The position numbers and the translations under genes were made by a program. From a virus, in the IMG/VR virus record IMGVR_UViG_3300028553_000013, positions 1-64,000 of that record: DNA of 64,000 nucleotides. One strand, given 5' to 3'. A model generated the notes under the pieces. The model made no database searches and was not told where the DNA came from. It saw only the letters and a list, made by a program, of their open reading frames with translations. Position 1 is the first letter of the stretch. The number at the start of each line of letters is the position of its first letter. Shown here piece after piece: positions 1 through 6,474 of this stretch.

Positions 1-1
1 G

Positions 2-142
2 GAAGGATATTTACTCCAAACCAGAGAACAAATTCAGCAGGATCTTCTCACTCTCATTGATAGTGATGATCAGGAATTAAATGATAAGATGTGCCAAATT
101 GTAGTAGACAACTTTGACAAATTCTTCACTTCAACAAAATGA
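2..142 (+). CDS. 3' end of an unidentified gene (5'-truncated by window edge)
   Basis: An open frame enters from the left edge and runs 46 codons to a TGA at 140-142. The visible residues (beginning EGYLLQTREQIQQDLL, ending DNFDKFFTSTK) are mostly helical and acidic-polar. The stop overlaps the ATG of the next gene (ATGA), which suggests translational coupling and supports it as a real gene end. I do not recognise the family. The start lies outside the window. Confidence 0.6.
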   Translation, partial: EGYLLQTREQIQQDLLTLIDSDDQELNDKMCQIVVDNFDKFFTSTK

Positions 143-378
143 CACTCACCCCAGCACAATTCAACCAGTTCGTTGAGAACTATGTTTCAGAGATTATAAA
201 GGGATTGGATATTGACAGTATGGAAAGTATGCTTTTTGATGTACTCACTCGTGAGTATGAGACGTATACTGAAGAGCATATCTTAGGTGAGATCAAAGAT
301 CTCTATAATGAAGAATACGCTCAGGAGTTGTTAGATTCCGTGGCGGATCCGTGGCATTGCCCTCAAGGCGCCAGATGA
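139..378 (+). CDS. Hypothetical acidic small protein, 79 aa
   Basis: The ATG overlaps the stop of the upstream gene by 4 bases (ATGA), so the two are probably co-translated. The protein is acidic and predicted mainly helical over residues 5-65, with a Cys/His/Pro-containing tail (PWHCPQGAR). No signal peptide or membrane segment is visible. The stop codon lies in the loop of a GC-rich inverted repeat (GGCGCC, 367-372 and 380-385). It belongs to a run of short same-strand genes typical of a phage early region. Function unknown. Confidence 0.6.
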   Translation: MTLTPAQFNQFVENYVSEIIKGLDIDSMESMLFDVLTREYETYTEEHILGEIKDLYNEEYAQELLDSVADPWHCPQGAR

Positions 379-385
379 AGGCGCC
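367..385 (+). other. GC-rich hairpin spanning a stop codon
   Basis: GGCGCC at 367-372 can pair with GGCGCC at 380-385 around a 7-base loop that contains the TGA of the upstream gene. A weak T run (GGTTTGTGTG) follows. It could act as a weak terminator or stabilise the 3' end of the message; the short U-tract makes efficient termination doubtful. Confidence 0.3.
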
Positions 386-392
386 GGTTTGT

Positions 393-429
393 GTGCCAGT
401 TGAACAACTGTCCACTAAACCTACCAAAG
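393..429 (+). repeat. 37-bp dispersed repeat, copy A
   Basis: This begins GTGCCAGTTGA, has the variable core ACAAC, and continues TGTCCACTAAACC...CCAAAG. Copy B at 1377-1413 is identical except for the 5-base core. In this copy the core completes a perfect palindrome, CAGTTG-AA-CAACTG. It lies about 50 bp upstream of the ATG at 481, so it may be a leader or regulatory element rather than coding sequence. Confidence 0.7.
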
Positions 430-480
430 GGGCCAGATCCGGTCTATATTACTAAGGTAATCAAAACACCACTTCCACAA

Positions 481-774
481 ATGAACATCAACGACCTGTT
501 CGAATCTATCAAGTTGACCGAGAAACTTGCTCTCGAAAACTATAATGCTCGCAACGGAGTTGTTGACTATCGCCTTGACGGAGTTTGTAATCATTACTTC
601 CCACAGTATGACACACTTGGAGATCCTTCATTCAAAAATGGTGAAATCGTTCTGACCTGTAAAGTTATCAAGACTGTAAAAGGTCAACTTCGTTATAACT
701 TTCTGGTGAACGGTAAGCGTGTTGCAGAGAAGGCAATTCCTTCCACATTCTTATCACTCGGTGCCTTTCGTTAA
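481..774 (+). CDS. Hypothetical protein, 97 aa
   Basis: The frame is open from 391, but that upstream part reads through the dispersed repeat at 393-429, so I place the start at the ATG at 481 (MNINDLFESIK). The product looks like a small soluble alpha/beta domain: an N-terminal helix, then beta-rich sequence with repeated aromatic and basic residues (KGQLRYNFLVNGKRV). There is no strong Shine-Dalgarno sequence before the ATG. I do not recognise a characterised family. It sits among other short early-type genes. Confidence 0.55.
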   Translation: MNINDLFESIKLTEKLALENYNARNGVVDYRLDGVCNHYFPQYDTLGDPSFKNGEIVLTCKVIKTVKGQLRYNFLVNGKRVAEKAIPSTFLSLGAFR

Positions 775-817
775 GTAAGAAACAGTTCACTCCTACACAT
801 TCACTCAAACTCCTCCA

Positions 818-1075
818 ATGACTTCTGCAACTTATCAACTCAATGCCCTTGATGTTTCATACAATGGGTGGAACAATTATGAGACCTGGAATGTTGCACT
901 GTGGATCAACAATGCAGAGGGTTTGTATCATCTGGCACAAGACTGTGGTGATTACGAAACCCTTGTAAAGTGTCTCTATGATGAGTATGGAGTGAATGAA
1001 ACTCCTGACGGTGTTAAGTGGAACGATCCTAAGGTGAATGTGGTTCAGATTAACTCTGAAGTGTTCGACTTCTAA
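818..1075 (+). CDS. Hypothetical protein with NGWNNYETWNVALWI motif, 85 aa
   Basis: A short ORF with a conspicuous motif at residues 16-30 (NGWNNYETWNVALWI) that recurs in many phage and bacterial small proteins of unknown function (DUF7249-like as I recall; the number is unverified). The C-terminal half is acidic. No catalytic motif is evident. Gaps to its neighbours are about 40-50 bp. The opposite-strand ORF over this gene is treated as a shadow because this motif argues for the + strand. Confidence 0.65.
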   Translation: MTSATYQLNALDVSYNGWNNYETWNVALWINNAEGLYHLAQDCGDYETLVKCLYDEYGVNETPDGVKWNDPKVNVVQINSEVFDF

Positions 1076-1123
1076 GTAATACTTTTCCCGTACCTTCACA
1101 ACAACATTCTCCGCGAACAACTC

Positions 1124-1339
1124 ATGAAAATTTCAAACGGACTCAAACAGAAGTTAGTTGATGATATGAAGGAGACGTTATTTGATCAAATGATGTATCA
1201 CGGGAAGAAACAGAAGCAAGATCTGTTAGCTGCAAAAGCATTAATGGATGAATGGGTTGTTAGTTCAGAAGAGGAAGAAGAGCAGGAACCAATACTTTTT
1301 ATTCAAGATCTTCGTATTAGTTTTGAGGAGGAAGTTTGA
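1124..1339 (+). CDS. Hypothetical acidic-tailed small protein, 71 aa
   Basis: The N-terminal 45 residues are basic-amphipathic and helical (MKISNGLKQKLVDDMKETLF). A glutamate run (SSEEEEEQE) and a short beta-like C-terminus follow. It may be a small nucleic-acid-mimic or protein-binding peptide, but nothing in the sequence proves a role. It lies on the + strand between other tiny genes and ends 38 bp before dispersed repeat copy B. Confidence 0.5.
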   Translation: MKISNGLKQKLVDDMKETLFDQMMYHGKKQKQDLLAAKALMDEWVVSSEEEEEQEPILFIQDLRISFEEEV

Positions 1340-1376
1340 GATGAGTAGGGAACAACGCCAAAGCAATCAAATCAAG

Positions 1377-1413
1377 GTGCCAGTTGACTAGGTGTCCACT
1401 AAACCTACCAAAG
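1377..1413 (+). repeat. 37-bp dispersed repeat, copy B
   Basis: Second copy of the element at 393-429. The first 11 and last 21 bases are identical and only the 5-base core differs (CTAGG instead of ACAAC), which removes the palindrome. It lies about 49 bp upstream of the ATG at 1462, nearly the same spacing as copy A to its gene (about 52 bp). It includes an in-frame stop in one frame, which argues for a DNA or RNA element and not a peptide. Confidence 0.7.
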
Positions 1414-1461
1414 CACCCCGAAACCTGTCATACTGTATTCACAAACCAAGGGAGAAAACCC

Positions 1462-1776
1462 ATGCGCAAGATCGAACGCCAAATGCTCGCTGCCATCACG
1501 GCTAAAAAAGACTTTAAGGTTGCTAACACTGAAGTGATCGCATGTTCAAATGTCTCTGATGTTTACTTGCATGGTAATTTGATTGCTCGTATCGGTGAAA
1601 CTTGGATCGAATTGTTTGATGGCGGTTGGCAGACAGTAACAACTAAGTCTCGCCTAAATGCAATTCTTTCTGCATTCGGACTTCCTGGTGAGGGTGTGTT
1701 TCAAAAGAACTTTATTTGGTTTGTCAACTATAACGGGTTTTCAATTCCTTTCTTCTCAGGTATGCGACTGAATTGA
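1462..1776 (+). CDS. Hypothetical protein, 104 aa
   Basis: The frame is open from 1384, but I choose the ATG at 1462 (MRKIERQMLAAI) because it has a GGGAG Shine-Dalgarno-like stretch just upstream and because the earlier part is the dispersed repeat. A basic N-terminal helix is followed by short beta strands (VYLHGNLIARIGETWIELFDGGW) and aromatic-rich sequence. It could bind nucleic acid, but this is only composition. Family not recognised. Confidence 0.6.
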   Translation: MRKIERQMLAAITAKKDFKVANTEVIACSNVSDVYLHGNLIARIGETWIELFDGGWQTVTTKSRLNAILSAFGLPGEGVFQKNFIWFVNYNGFSIPFFSGMRLN

Positions 1777-1811
1777 TCTCACTCCCTAATCCAACATCCT
1801 CTTCTTATCAC

Positions 1812-1946
1812 ATGTTCCAAATCACTTATCAAGTTCCTTACAACGATTGCGAATGGCGTTATCAATCATTCCCCACACTTGATGCTGCTCAGAGAATGAT
1901 TGAGTTCTACAAATCTTGTGGATCTCCTGCTAAACTTGTAAACTGA
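1812..1946 (+). CDS. Hypothetical small protein, 44 aa
   Basis: Read directly from the sequence: ATG at 1812, TGA at 1944-1946, beginning MFQITYQVPYNDCEWRYQSF. The pattern (beta strand with alternating aromatics, then helix DAAQRMIEFYKSCG) resembles the small 'sequence-to-helix' proteins common in phage early regions. It fills an otherwise empty gap between two short genes on the same strand. No function can be assigned. Confidence 0.5.
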   Translation: MFQITYQVPYNDCEWRYQSFPTLDAAQRMIEFYKSCGSPAKLVN

Positions 1947-1960
1947 ACTTACCTAAACAA

Positions 1961-2164
1961 ATGAAACTCCAAATCCTTGACATTGTATTTGACCTGAGTG
2001 ATGATTGCGGAGAATACATTGATACTGACATGTTGCAATCTCAACTGCGGAGAGTTTATAAAGGACAATTTTGGGATGTAAACGAAACGAATGAACTTGC
2101 AGATCTAATTAGTGACGCATCAGGTTGGTGTGTTACTTCACTTGCTTATAGAACTATCAAATGA
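1961..2164 (+). CDS. Hypothetical acidic protein, 67 aa
   Basis: Small acidic ORF beginning MKLQILDIVFDLSDDCGEY and ending SLAYRTIK. Its last codons overlap the ATG of the HicA-like gene (ATGA at 2161-2164), so the two are probably translated together. That arrangement and the acidity make it a possible partner of the HicA-like protein, although HicB antitoxins usually follow HicA and carry a DNA-binding domain not visible here. No other family assignment. Confidence 0.6.
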   Translation: MKLQILDIVFDLSDDCGEYIDTDMLQSQLRRVYKGQFWDVNETNELADLISDASGWCVTSLAYRTIK

Positions 2165-2340
2165 AGTATAAAACTTTTATCATGTACTTGACTGCTAAAG
2201 GATGTAGTTTGCATCGTACATCAGGTAAACATCATATCTACATTCATCCTAAGATTAATCGAAACATTGTAATCCCTAAACAGAAAGAAGTCTCCCAGGG
2301 CATTATCTACAGCACACAAAAACTCCTCCAAAACGTATAA
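2161..2340 (+). CDS. HicA-like (YcfA-type) small protein, 59 aa
   Basis: Read directly: ATG at 2161, TAA at 2338-2340. HicA toxins are mRNA interferases with a double-stranded-RNA-binding-like fold, a short helix ending in a Gly-rich turn, a conserved Gly-Ser-His active-site strand, and a C-terminal 'vP.h...i..g' segment. Here I see YLTAKGCSLHRTSGKHHIYIHP and then NIVIPKQKEVSQGI, matching that layout with His at residues 24-25. At 59 aa it has the usual length. It is coupled to the gene upstream (ATGA). No classical HicB follows; the next ORF is only 45 aa. Family call is from pattern memory. Confidence 0.6.
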   Translation: MKYKTFIMYLTAKGCSLHRTSGKHHIYIHPKINRNIVIPKQKEVSQGIIYSTQKLLQNV

Positions 2341-2343
2341 ATC

Positions 2344-2481
2344 ATGAACGAACTTGACTATCAACCAGACTTCGACTATAATGATACTCGATGGGAAGAT
2401 GATATTTTAACTATATTCAACGAAGAAACTATTCTTGAAAATCTTGACTACCAAACCAATGAACTTCTCAAAAACTTCTGA
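2344..2481 (+). CDS. Hypothetical very acidic small protein, 45 aa
   Basis: ATG at 2344, three bases after the HicA-like stop; TGA at 2479-2481. Begins MNELDYQPDFDYNDTRWEDD and is dominated by Asp/Glu, so it could mimic nucleic acid or neutralise the basic HicA-like protein encoded just upstream. That idea rests only on position and charge. It is the last gene before the largely non-coding segment starting at 2482. Confidence 0.45.
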   Translation: MNELDYQPDFDYNDTRWEDDILTIFNEETILENLDYQTNELLKNF

Positions 2482-2530
2482 TAATTGTTAAAAGCGCATA
2501 GTATAATAAAGATTAAAATAAACCATATTA

Positions 2531-2820
2531 GGTTGTGGAAAAGGTTGTGGAAAACTTTATAATCTACTGATATACTCCTAAATGTGATTTTATGCCTTAT
2601 AATGCCCGCTGCCGTTGTTGCCTAAGCGGTCGCACTATAAGACACGCCCATCTCAGAGTTCCTCCCCGTCCAATTATAAGACACACAGCACACTTTTCCA
2701 CAGCAAACTTATAAGTTTTCCACACGTTTTCCCCAGTTCCTTATAAGTTTGCCACAGGGCATTCGTGTTACATTAAGTGATACACAGTGTTCTTCGTTAT
2801 ATCTGTGGAAAACTTATAAG
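2531..2820. other. Cluster of DnaA-box-like TTTTCCACA motifs and CTTATAAG palindromes (candidate replication origin or control region)
   Basis: Five perfect TTTTCCACA/TGTGGAAAA motifs lie within 290 bp: 2534-2542, 2546-2554, 2694-2702, 2716-2724 and 2804-2812. The first two are parts of a 12-bp perfect tandem repeat (GGTTGTGGAAAA, 2531-2554). The composite CTTATAAGTTTTCCACA occurs at 2708-2724, its exact reverse complement at 2804-2820, and a one-mismatch copy at 2740-2756. TATAAGACAC is repeated at 2636-2645 and 2675-2684. TTTTCCACA is, as I recall, the DnaA-box consensus of Synechococcus. Function is inferred; a transcription-control array is the alternative. Confidence 0.6.
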
Positions 2821-2827
2821 TTTACTT

Positions 2828-3049
2828 ATGGGAATGACTTCGCCCTATAATAGACAGTCAACTTACACACCTTCGTTAACACTTAGCATGTCCGTTGAAC
2901 TAATGGTAAATACACTTCGTCTCGGTAACACTGGGCGGGAGATCTTGCACATCCTGGACGCTGTTGCATCCAATGATCAGTTTACCACACCTAGCAGTGT
3001 TTGTCAAGTCGCTTATAAGCAACCCACAGCAGATGTGATCGACTTCTGA
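2828..3049 (+). CDS. Hypothetical protein, 73 aa
   Basis: The frame is open from 2777, but the beginning overlaps the repeat-rich control region, so I prefer the ATG at 2828 (MGMTSPYNRQSTYTPSLT); ATGs at 2834 and 2888 remain possible. The conserved-looking core is MSVELMVNTLRLGNTGREILHILDAV, a helical segment I associate with small cyanophage proteins of unknown function, followed by a polar tail. It ends 11 bp before a strong hairpin. A DNA-binding or replication-linked role would fit the location but is not shown. Confidence 0.55.
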   Translation: MGMTSPYNRQSTYTPSLTLSMSVELMVNTLRLGNTGREILHILDAVASNDQFTTPSSVCQVAYKQPTADVIDF

Positions 3050-3059
3050 TAGTTATTCA

Positions 3060-3101
3060 CCCCGTTCGTCATTGTCACTTATGGACAGTGATTTAACGGG
3101 G
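3060..3101 (+). terminator. Strong two-part hairpin after the 73-aa gene
   Basis: The outer stem CCCCGTT (3060-3066) pairs with AACGGGG (3095-3101). The inner stem TCATTGTC (3069-3076) pairs with GACAGTGA (3084-3091) with one G-U wobble, around the loop ACTTATG. Only a broken T run follows (TTCCTTATATTTTG), so it may be an imperfect terminator or a structured element belonging to the origin-like region. Confidence 0.45.
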
Positions 3102-3461
3102 GTTCCTTATATTTTGTGCGGGCGATGCCTAAAGCTAAAAACGCTAACTACCCTAACCTACAACGAACCAAAAGAGCGAACAAGATATAAGGCATTTCAA
3201 AAAATTTTTCAGGTATAAAAAGTCAAATTATAAAAATCATAAGAAGGTTTTAGTAATTCTGTAGATCTTTCAATATCATATTCTGACAACATTAATGAGT
3301 AAGACATAAGTAGCAACTTTCTTTTTCTATACCACAATGAATATATGAATTATATTTTTGCAAAATTCTATACAACATAGTTGTCCCCGATTTTGGGATC
3401 CCAGGACAGATTAAAAATAAAGGTTTACTCATAAATATTTCTAAATATATTTGTACTAAAA
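3102..3461. other. Intergenic AT-rich segment, no convincing gene
   Basis: About 360 bp without a supported gene. It holds a 21-codon basic mini-ORF at 3125-3190 (MPKAKNANYPNLQ...), which is too short to call. It also holds a nested inverted repeat (TGTCC 3382-3386 with GGACA 3404-3408, enclosing the palindrome TGGGATCCCA at 3394-3403). A CATAAATA sequence at 3430-3437 lies 24 bp before the next ATG and differs by one base from the T4 late promoter TATAAATA. Confidence 0.4.
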
Positions 3462-4226
3462 ATGCATTATAATTTACTATTTAACGGTTGTAGTTTTACT
3501 TATGGTTCCGAACTTGAAGGTATTAATAACGATAGAGAGCATCAAAGAACACATAGATTTTCTCATTTAGTTGCTGAGCACTATGGTAAAACTTATGATA
3601 ATATATCAATATCTGCAAAGTCCAATGATTGGATTGTAGAACAAACTATAAACTGGTTTGAAGAAGGTAATACTTGTGATTTAGCAGTTATACAATTCAC
3701 AGAAAATATAAGAACTATCATATATGGTGATGGTGATAAAAAAGATACACAACCAAAAGTATATGATATTCTAAGACCAGTATTAAGTACTGATAAATCT
3801 GTATGGGCACATTGTTTCTTAGAGGGCAAATGTATTGAACACCGCATTAAATCAAACATATATTATAAAAACATATACACTGAATATATGGGACAACAAA
3901 AGTATTATAAAAATTTATTTTTTCTTAATAATTATTTTAAAACTAAAAATATTCCTGCAATTTTTTTAAAAATGGAAAAAAATATAAGTGTCGATTTTGG
4001 ATGGAAACTTCATTGCGAAAATATAAAAGTAAAAGATATGAAAGGAGATATTATACCGTTTTGGCGTGAAGATAAAGAAAAAATATATTACTGTAAAGAT
4101 TACAGTTACAAATACAAAGAGAAAAAAAATCCGTACTTAGTATTTTTAAATGGAGTTCATCCAAATGAATTTGGTCATCAAAAAATTGCAGATTATATTA
4201 TAGATAATATTTCTAATATATTTTAA
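3462..4226 (+). CDS. SGNH/GDSL-hydrolase-like protein, 254 aa
   Basis: SGNH hydrolases are small esterases that remove acyl groups from lipids or sugars, using a Ser in block I and an Asp/His pair in block V. Here block I is LLFNGCSFTYG with Ser11, an Asn/Asp-rich segment follows (ISAKSNDWIVEQT), and the C-terminus has GVHPNEFGHQKIADY with His near residue 233. A shorter paralogue lies at 5194-5826, with the inverted sulfotransferase between the two. The gene is markedly AT-rich. The family call rests on these motifs, so carbohydrate esterase activity is plausible but unproven. Confidence 0.6.
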   Translation: MHYNLLFNGCSFTYGSELEGINNDREHQRTHRFSHLVAEHYGKTYDNISISAKSNDWIVEQTINWFEEGNTCDLAVIQFTENIRTIIYGDGDKKDTQPKVYDILRPVLSTDKSVWAHCFLEGKCIEHRIKSNIYYKNIYTEYMGQQKYYKNLFFLNNYFKTKNIPAIFLKMEKNISVDFGWKLHCENIKVKDMKGDIIPFWREDKEKIYYCKDYSYKYKEKKNPYLVFLNGVHPNEFGHQKIADYIIDNISNIF

Positions 4227-4228
4227 AT

Positions 4229-5152
4229 TCAAGGAAATAAATCAACAGGGTTTATGGAATGATTTGAAGGAATATTATGATATTTTACGCTATCAATATT
4301 CCATTTATCATCACATTCCCATTGTTCTGGAAGAAATTTTTGAGTACGATGAAAATATGCATATTCTTGTCTTAATTTTTCTTTAGCAAATTTAATATCA
4401 TCATCAGTAAGTTTACTACTATAATTACCAGGTATCTCAATTTCTAACTTATCAATCGGCACATAAGGCAAATTAAGAAACTGGCACATAAAATTTAATT
4501 CTGTATCATCATCAGCATTAAAAATTTTTTCGTATACAAAAACACTTGAGTTAGATACTCCCCAAATATCGATACTCCAATTTTGCATAAAATTTGAACA
4601 AATTTTAGAATAATAATGATATTCTTTTTTATCAGTAAGAAGATGGTAAAAATATTCTTTTGCTTTTTCTTTTCCTGCTACCATGTTACAATAAGAATAT
4701 AATCTTCTAATAGGATCTCTTACCATTTGTATAATTTTAACATCAAAATATTCTGTAATATAATCTCTAAAATGTTTTATTTGATCTAAAGTTAATGTTT
4801 GATACGATTGTGAAAAATCTGCTACTCCATAAAACATTTGTTTCTTAGAAACATAATATTCATAAATTTCTAAAAAATAATTTTTATAATTTTCTAAGGT
4901 TCTTTCTTTATAATATGGTTCAAATGATTTAAACTGATAATTTTCTTTAAACATAAAAAATTTTTCATTTAAAAAATTATTTTTAAATTTTTTTTCGCAT
5001 GAATAATCATTTTGATAAATGTTATTCAAATAATAATGTTCTTTACCATGACCAAAATGAAGTAAGTAAGATTTATAAAAATGAAAATATAATGATGTTG
5101 TACCAGACTTCATCAATCCCGGACATATAACTAATAGAGGTTTCATACTCAA
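4229..5152 (-). CDS. Sulfotransferase-family protein, 307 aa
   Basis: Sulfotransferases move sulfate from PAPS to hydroxyl or amino groups of sugars, lipids or proteins. The 5'-phosphosulfate loop is PGLMKSGTTSLYFHF (KSGTTS at 15-20), and the 3'-phosphate site is MVRDPIRRLYSYCNM (Arg145, Ser153). Length is normal for the family. The start could be Met1 or Met3. It is one of only three minus-strand genes in the window, and its 3' end lies 2 bp from the end of the convergent SGNH-like gene. Only 41 bp separate its start from the divergent paralogue. A likely substrate is a surface glycan of host or virion; this is inference. Confidence 0.8.
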   Translation of the reverse strand: MSMKPLLVICPGLMKSGTTSLYFHFYKSYLLHFGHGKEHYYLNNIYQNDYSCEKKFKNNFLNEKFFMFKENYQFKSFEPYYKERTLENYKNYFLEIYEYYVSKKQMFYGVADFSQSYQTLTLDQIKHFRDYITEYFDVKIIQMVRDPIRRLYSYCNMVAGKEKAKEYFYHLLTDKKEYHYYSKICSNFMQNWSIDIWGVSNSSVFVYEKIFNADDDTELNFMCQFLNLPYVPIDKLEIEIPGNYSSKLTDDDIKFAKEKLRQEYAYFHRTQKFLPEQWECDDKWNIDSVKYHNIPSNHSINPVDLFP

Positions 5153-5193
5153 ATAAGAATTGCCTTATATATAGAACTGATATAAAAGAAGTA

Positions 5194-5826
5194 ATGCATA
5201 TCTTGTTTAATGGATGCTCCTTGACTTGGGGAGATGAACTAGAGAATAAATTGGAAGAACGTTTTAGTACGCTTGTTGCTAATCATTATCAAGCAGATTA
5301 TGAAAATATTTCTGATTGTGGTAGAAGTAATGATGCAATAACTCGAACCACGATGCAGTGGTTTGCGAATGGTAATAAAACAGATTTGGCAATCATTCAA
5401 TGGTCAGTCATTTCAAGACTTGAAGGTTATGATGATTTAAATAAAAGGTATATTAATATCACTGTCGATACAAAAACTAAATGGCAAGAATTTTATAGAA
5501 AATATTATCATAATCAACTTGGTGTTGATACACTATTCAAAAATTATTATTTGTTAGAAAATTTTTTCATTCAAAACAATATACCATACTTATTTCTTAT
5601 TCATGATTGTTGGGATAATACTGTTAAAAATACAAATAGTGTTTGGAAGGATTTTATTATAAAAAAAGATTTTCATATTTTACGTGATAATTTACGTGAT
5701 AATTTATGTGATAAAGAAAATATTTTAGACGTTGATATTCATATCAGACCAAACAAAGGTCATCCAAATCCATTAGGTCATCGTACAATAGCAGATTATG
5801 TTATAGATACTATTGGAACTCTCTAA
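5194..5826 (+). CDS. SGNH/GDSL-hydrolase-like protein, second paralogue, 210 aa
   Basis: Clearly related to the gene at 3462-4226: both begin with ILFNGCS/LLFNGCS and share matching segments (FSTLVANHY, YENIS, SNDAI, TDLAIIQW). Ser9 in NGCSLTWG is the candidate nucleophile, and NKGHPNPLGHRTIADYV near the C-terminus supplies the His block. It is about 44 residues shorter, mainly in the middle. It is transcribed divergently from the sulfotransferase. Enzyme activity is inferred from motifs only. Confidence 0.6.
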   Translation: MHILFNGCSLTWGDELENKLEERFSTLVANHYQADYENISDCGRSNDAITRTTMQWFANGNKTDLAIIQWSVISRLEGYDDLNKRYINITVDTKTKWQEFYRKYYHNQLGVDTLFKNYYLLENFFIQNNIPYLFLIHDCWDNTVKNTNSVWKDFIIKKDFHILRDNLRDNLCDKENILDVDIHIRPNKGHPNPLGHRTIADYVIDTIGTL

Positions 5827-5835
5827 TAGAAATAA

Positions 5836-6225
5836 ATGTTACTCTCTTCTCCAGATGAGTATCTTTATCAATTACAAGCGAATAATAAAGCAGACGCAAT
5901 AAGATTATGGAGAAAAGCAATAAAGGAAACATGGAATACTTGTTGCGCGTATTGCGGTGAAAATAAAGATCTAATGACGATTGATCATATTATCCCACAA
6001 TCCTTAGGTGGCACAAATGAATTAATGAACGTTGTTTGTTGTTGTGAAGATTGTAACCGCGATAAGTCTCATACCGAAGTTGAGATCTGGTATTTTCAAC
6101 AATATTTTTTTGATCAAGAACGTTGGAATAAAATAGAAGAATGGCGAACACCAAAAACAATAGGTTCAAAGAAGAGATATATAAGAGGTAAGAATGGAAC
6201 TTCTACAAGATCAGTAATGCGATGA
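5836..6225 (+). CDS. HNH endonuclease, 129 aa
   Basis: A zinc-ribbon HNH nuclease. CAYC (37-40) and CEDC (70-73) form the zinc site, Asp50-His51 in IDHIIPQSLGG is the first H, and Asn65 plus CNRDKSH complete the HNH core. Such free-standing genes in T4-like phages are often homing endonucleases that move between sites, and this one sits inside a cargo island. The basic C-terminus (SKKRYIRGKNG) could contact DNA. It starts 9 bp after the SGNH-like gene, and its stop overlaps the next ATG (ATGA). Confidence 0.85.
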   Translation: MLLSSPDEYLYQLQANNKADAIRLWRKAIKETWNTCCAYCGENKDLMTIDHIIPQSLGGTNELMNVVCCCEDCNRDKSHTEVEIWYFQQYFFDQERWNKIEEWRTPKTIGSKKRYIRGKNGTSTRSVMR

Positions 6226-6380
6226 ATTATAACGTATACATCAATCAAATGATTGCATTTAAAAATCTTACAAAAGAAGATGCTGAACAGCGTGCAAAAG
6301 AAATTCAGCAGATGATCTTTGCTGGTATTCCTACTCAATATACAGTTAAACAAATTAAAGTTTTGGAAATTAAATTATGA
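6222..6380 (+). CDS. Hypothetical small protein, 52 aa
   Basis: Read directly: ATG at 6222 overlapping the HNH stop, TGA at 6378-6380. Begins MNYNVYINQMIAFKNLTKED, with a helix (EDAEQRAKEIQQMIF) and a terminal beta strand (QYTVKQIKVLEIKL), which resembles a compact beta-alpha-beta microprotein. It is coupled at both ends by ATGA overlaps. No family recognised. Confidence 0.5.
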   Translation: MNYNVYINQMIAFKNLTKEDAEQRAKEIQQMIFAGIPTQYTVKQIKVLEIKL

Positions 6381-6472
6381 ACCCTATTGCAAAACTTATT
6401 ATATGGATCAAAGGTGAATATAAGTTATGGAAACTTCGCAGGGAAGATCCTTACATTTATGAAGATGATTGA
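6377..6472 (+). CDS. Hypothetical basic mini-protein, 31 aa
   Basis: ATG at 6377 overlaps the previous stop (ATGA); TGA at 6470-6472 lies 2 bp before the carbamoyltransferase ATG. Begins MNPIAKLIIWIKGEYKLWKL. The first half is an amphipathic or hydrophobic helix that could sit at a membrane, and the tail is acidic. The tight coupling on both sides is the main reason to call it. Confidence 0.4.
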   Translation: MNPIAKLIIWIKGEYKLWKLRREDPYIYEDD

Positions 6473-6474
6473 TC

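Noticed and set aside
857-1120. Minus-strand ORF of 87 aa over the NGWNNYETWNVALWI gene
   Set aside because: The + strand product has a recurring motif and fits the operon direction; the reverse product has no recognisable feature.
3125-3190. 21-codon basic mini-ORF (MPKAKNANYPNLQ...)
   Set aside because: Only composition and an ATG support it; noted inside the intergenic feature but not called as a gene.
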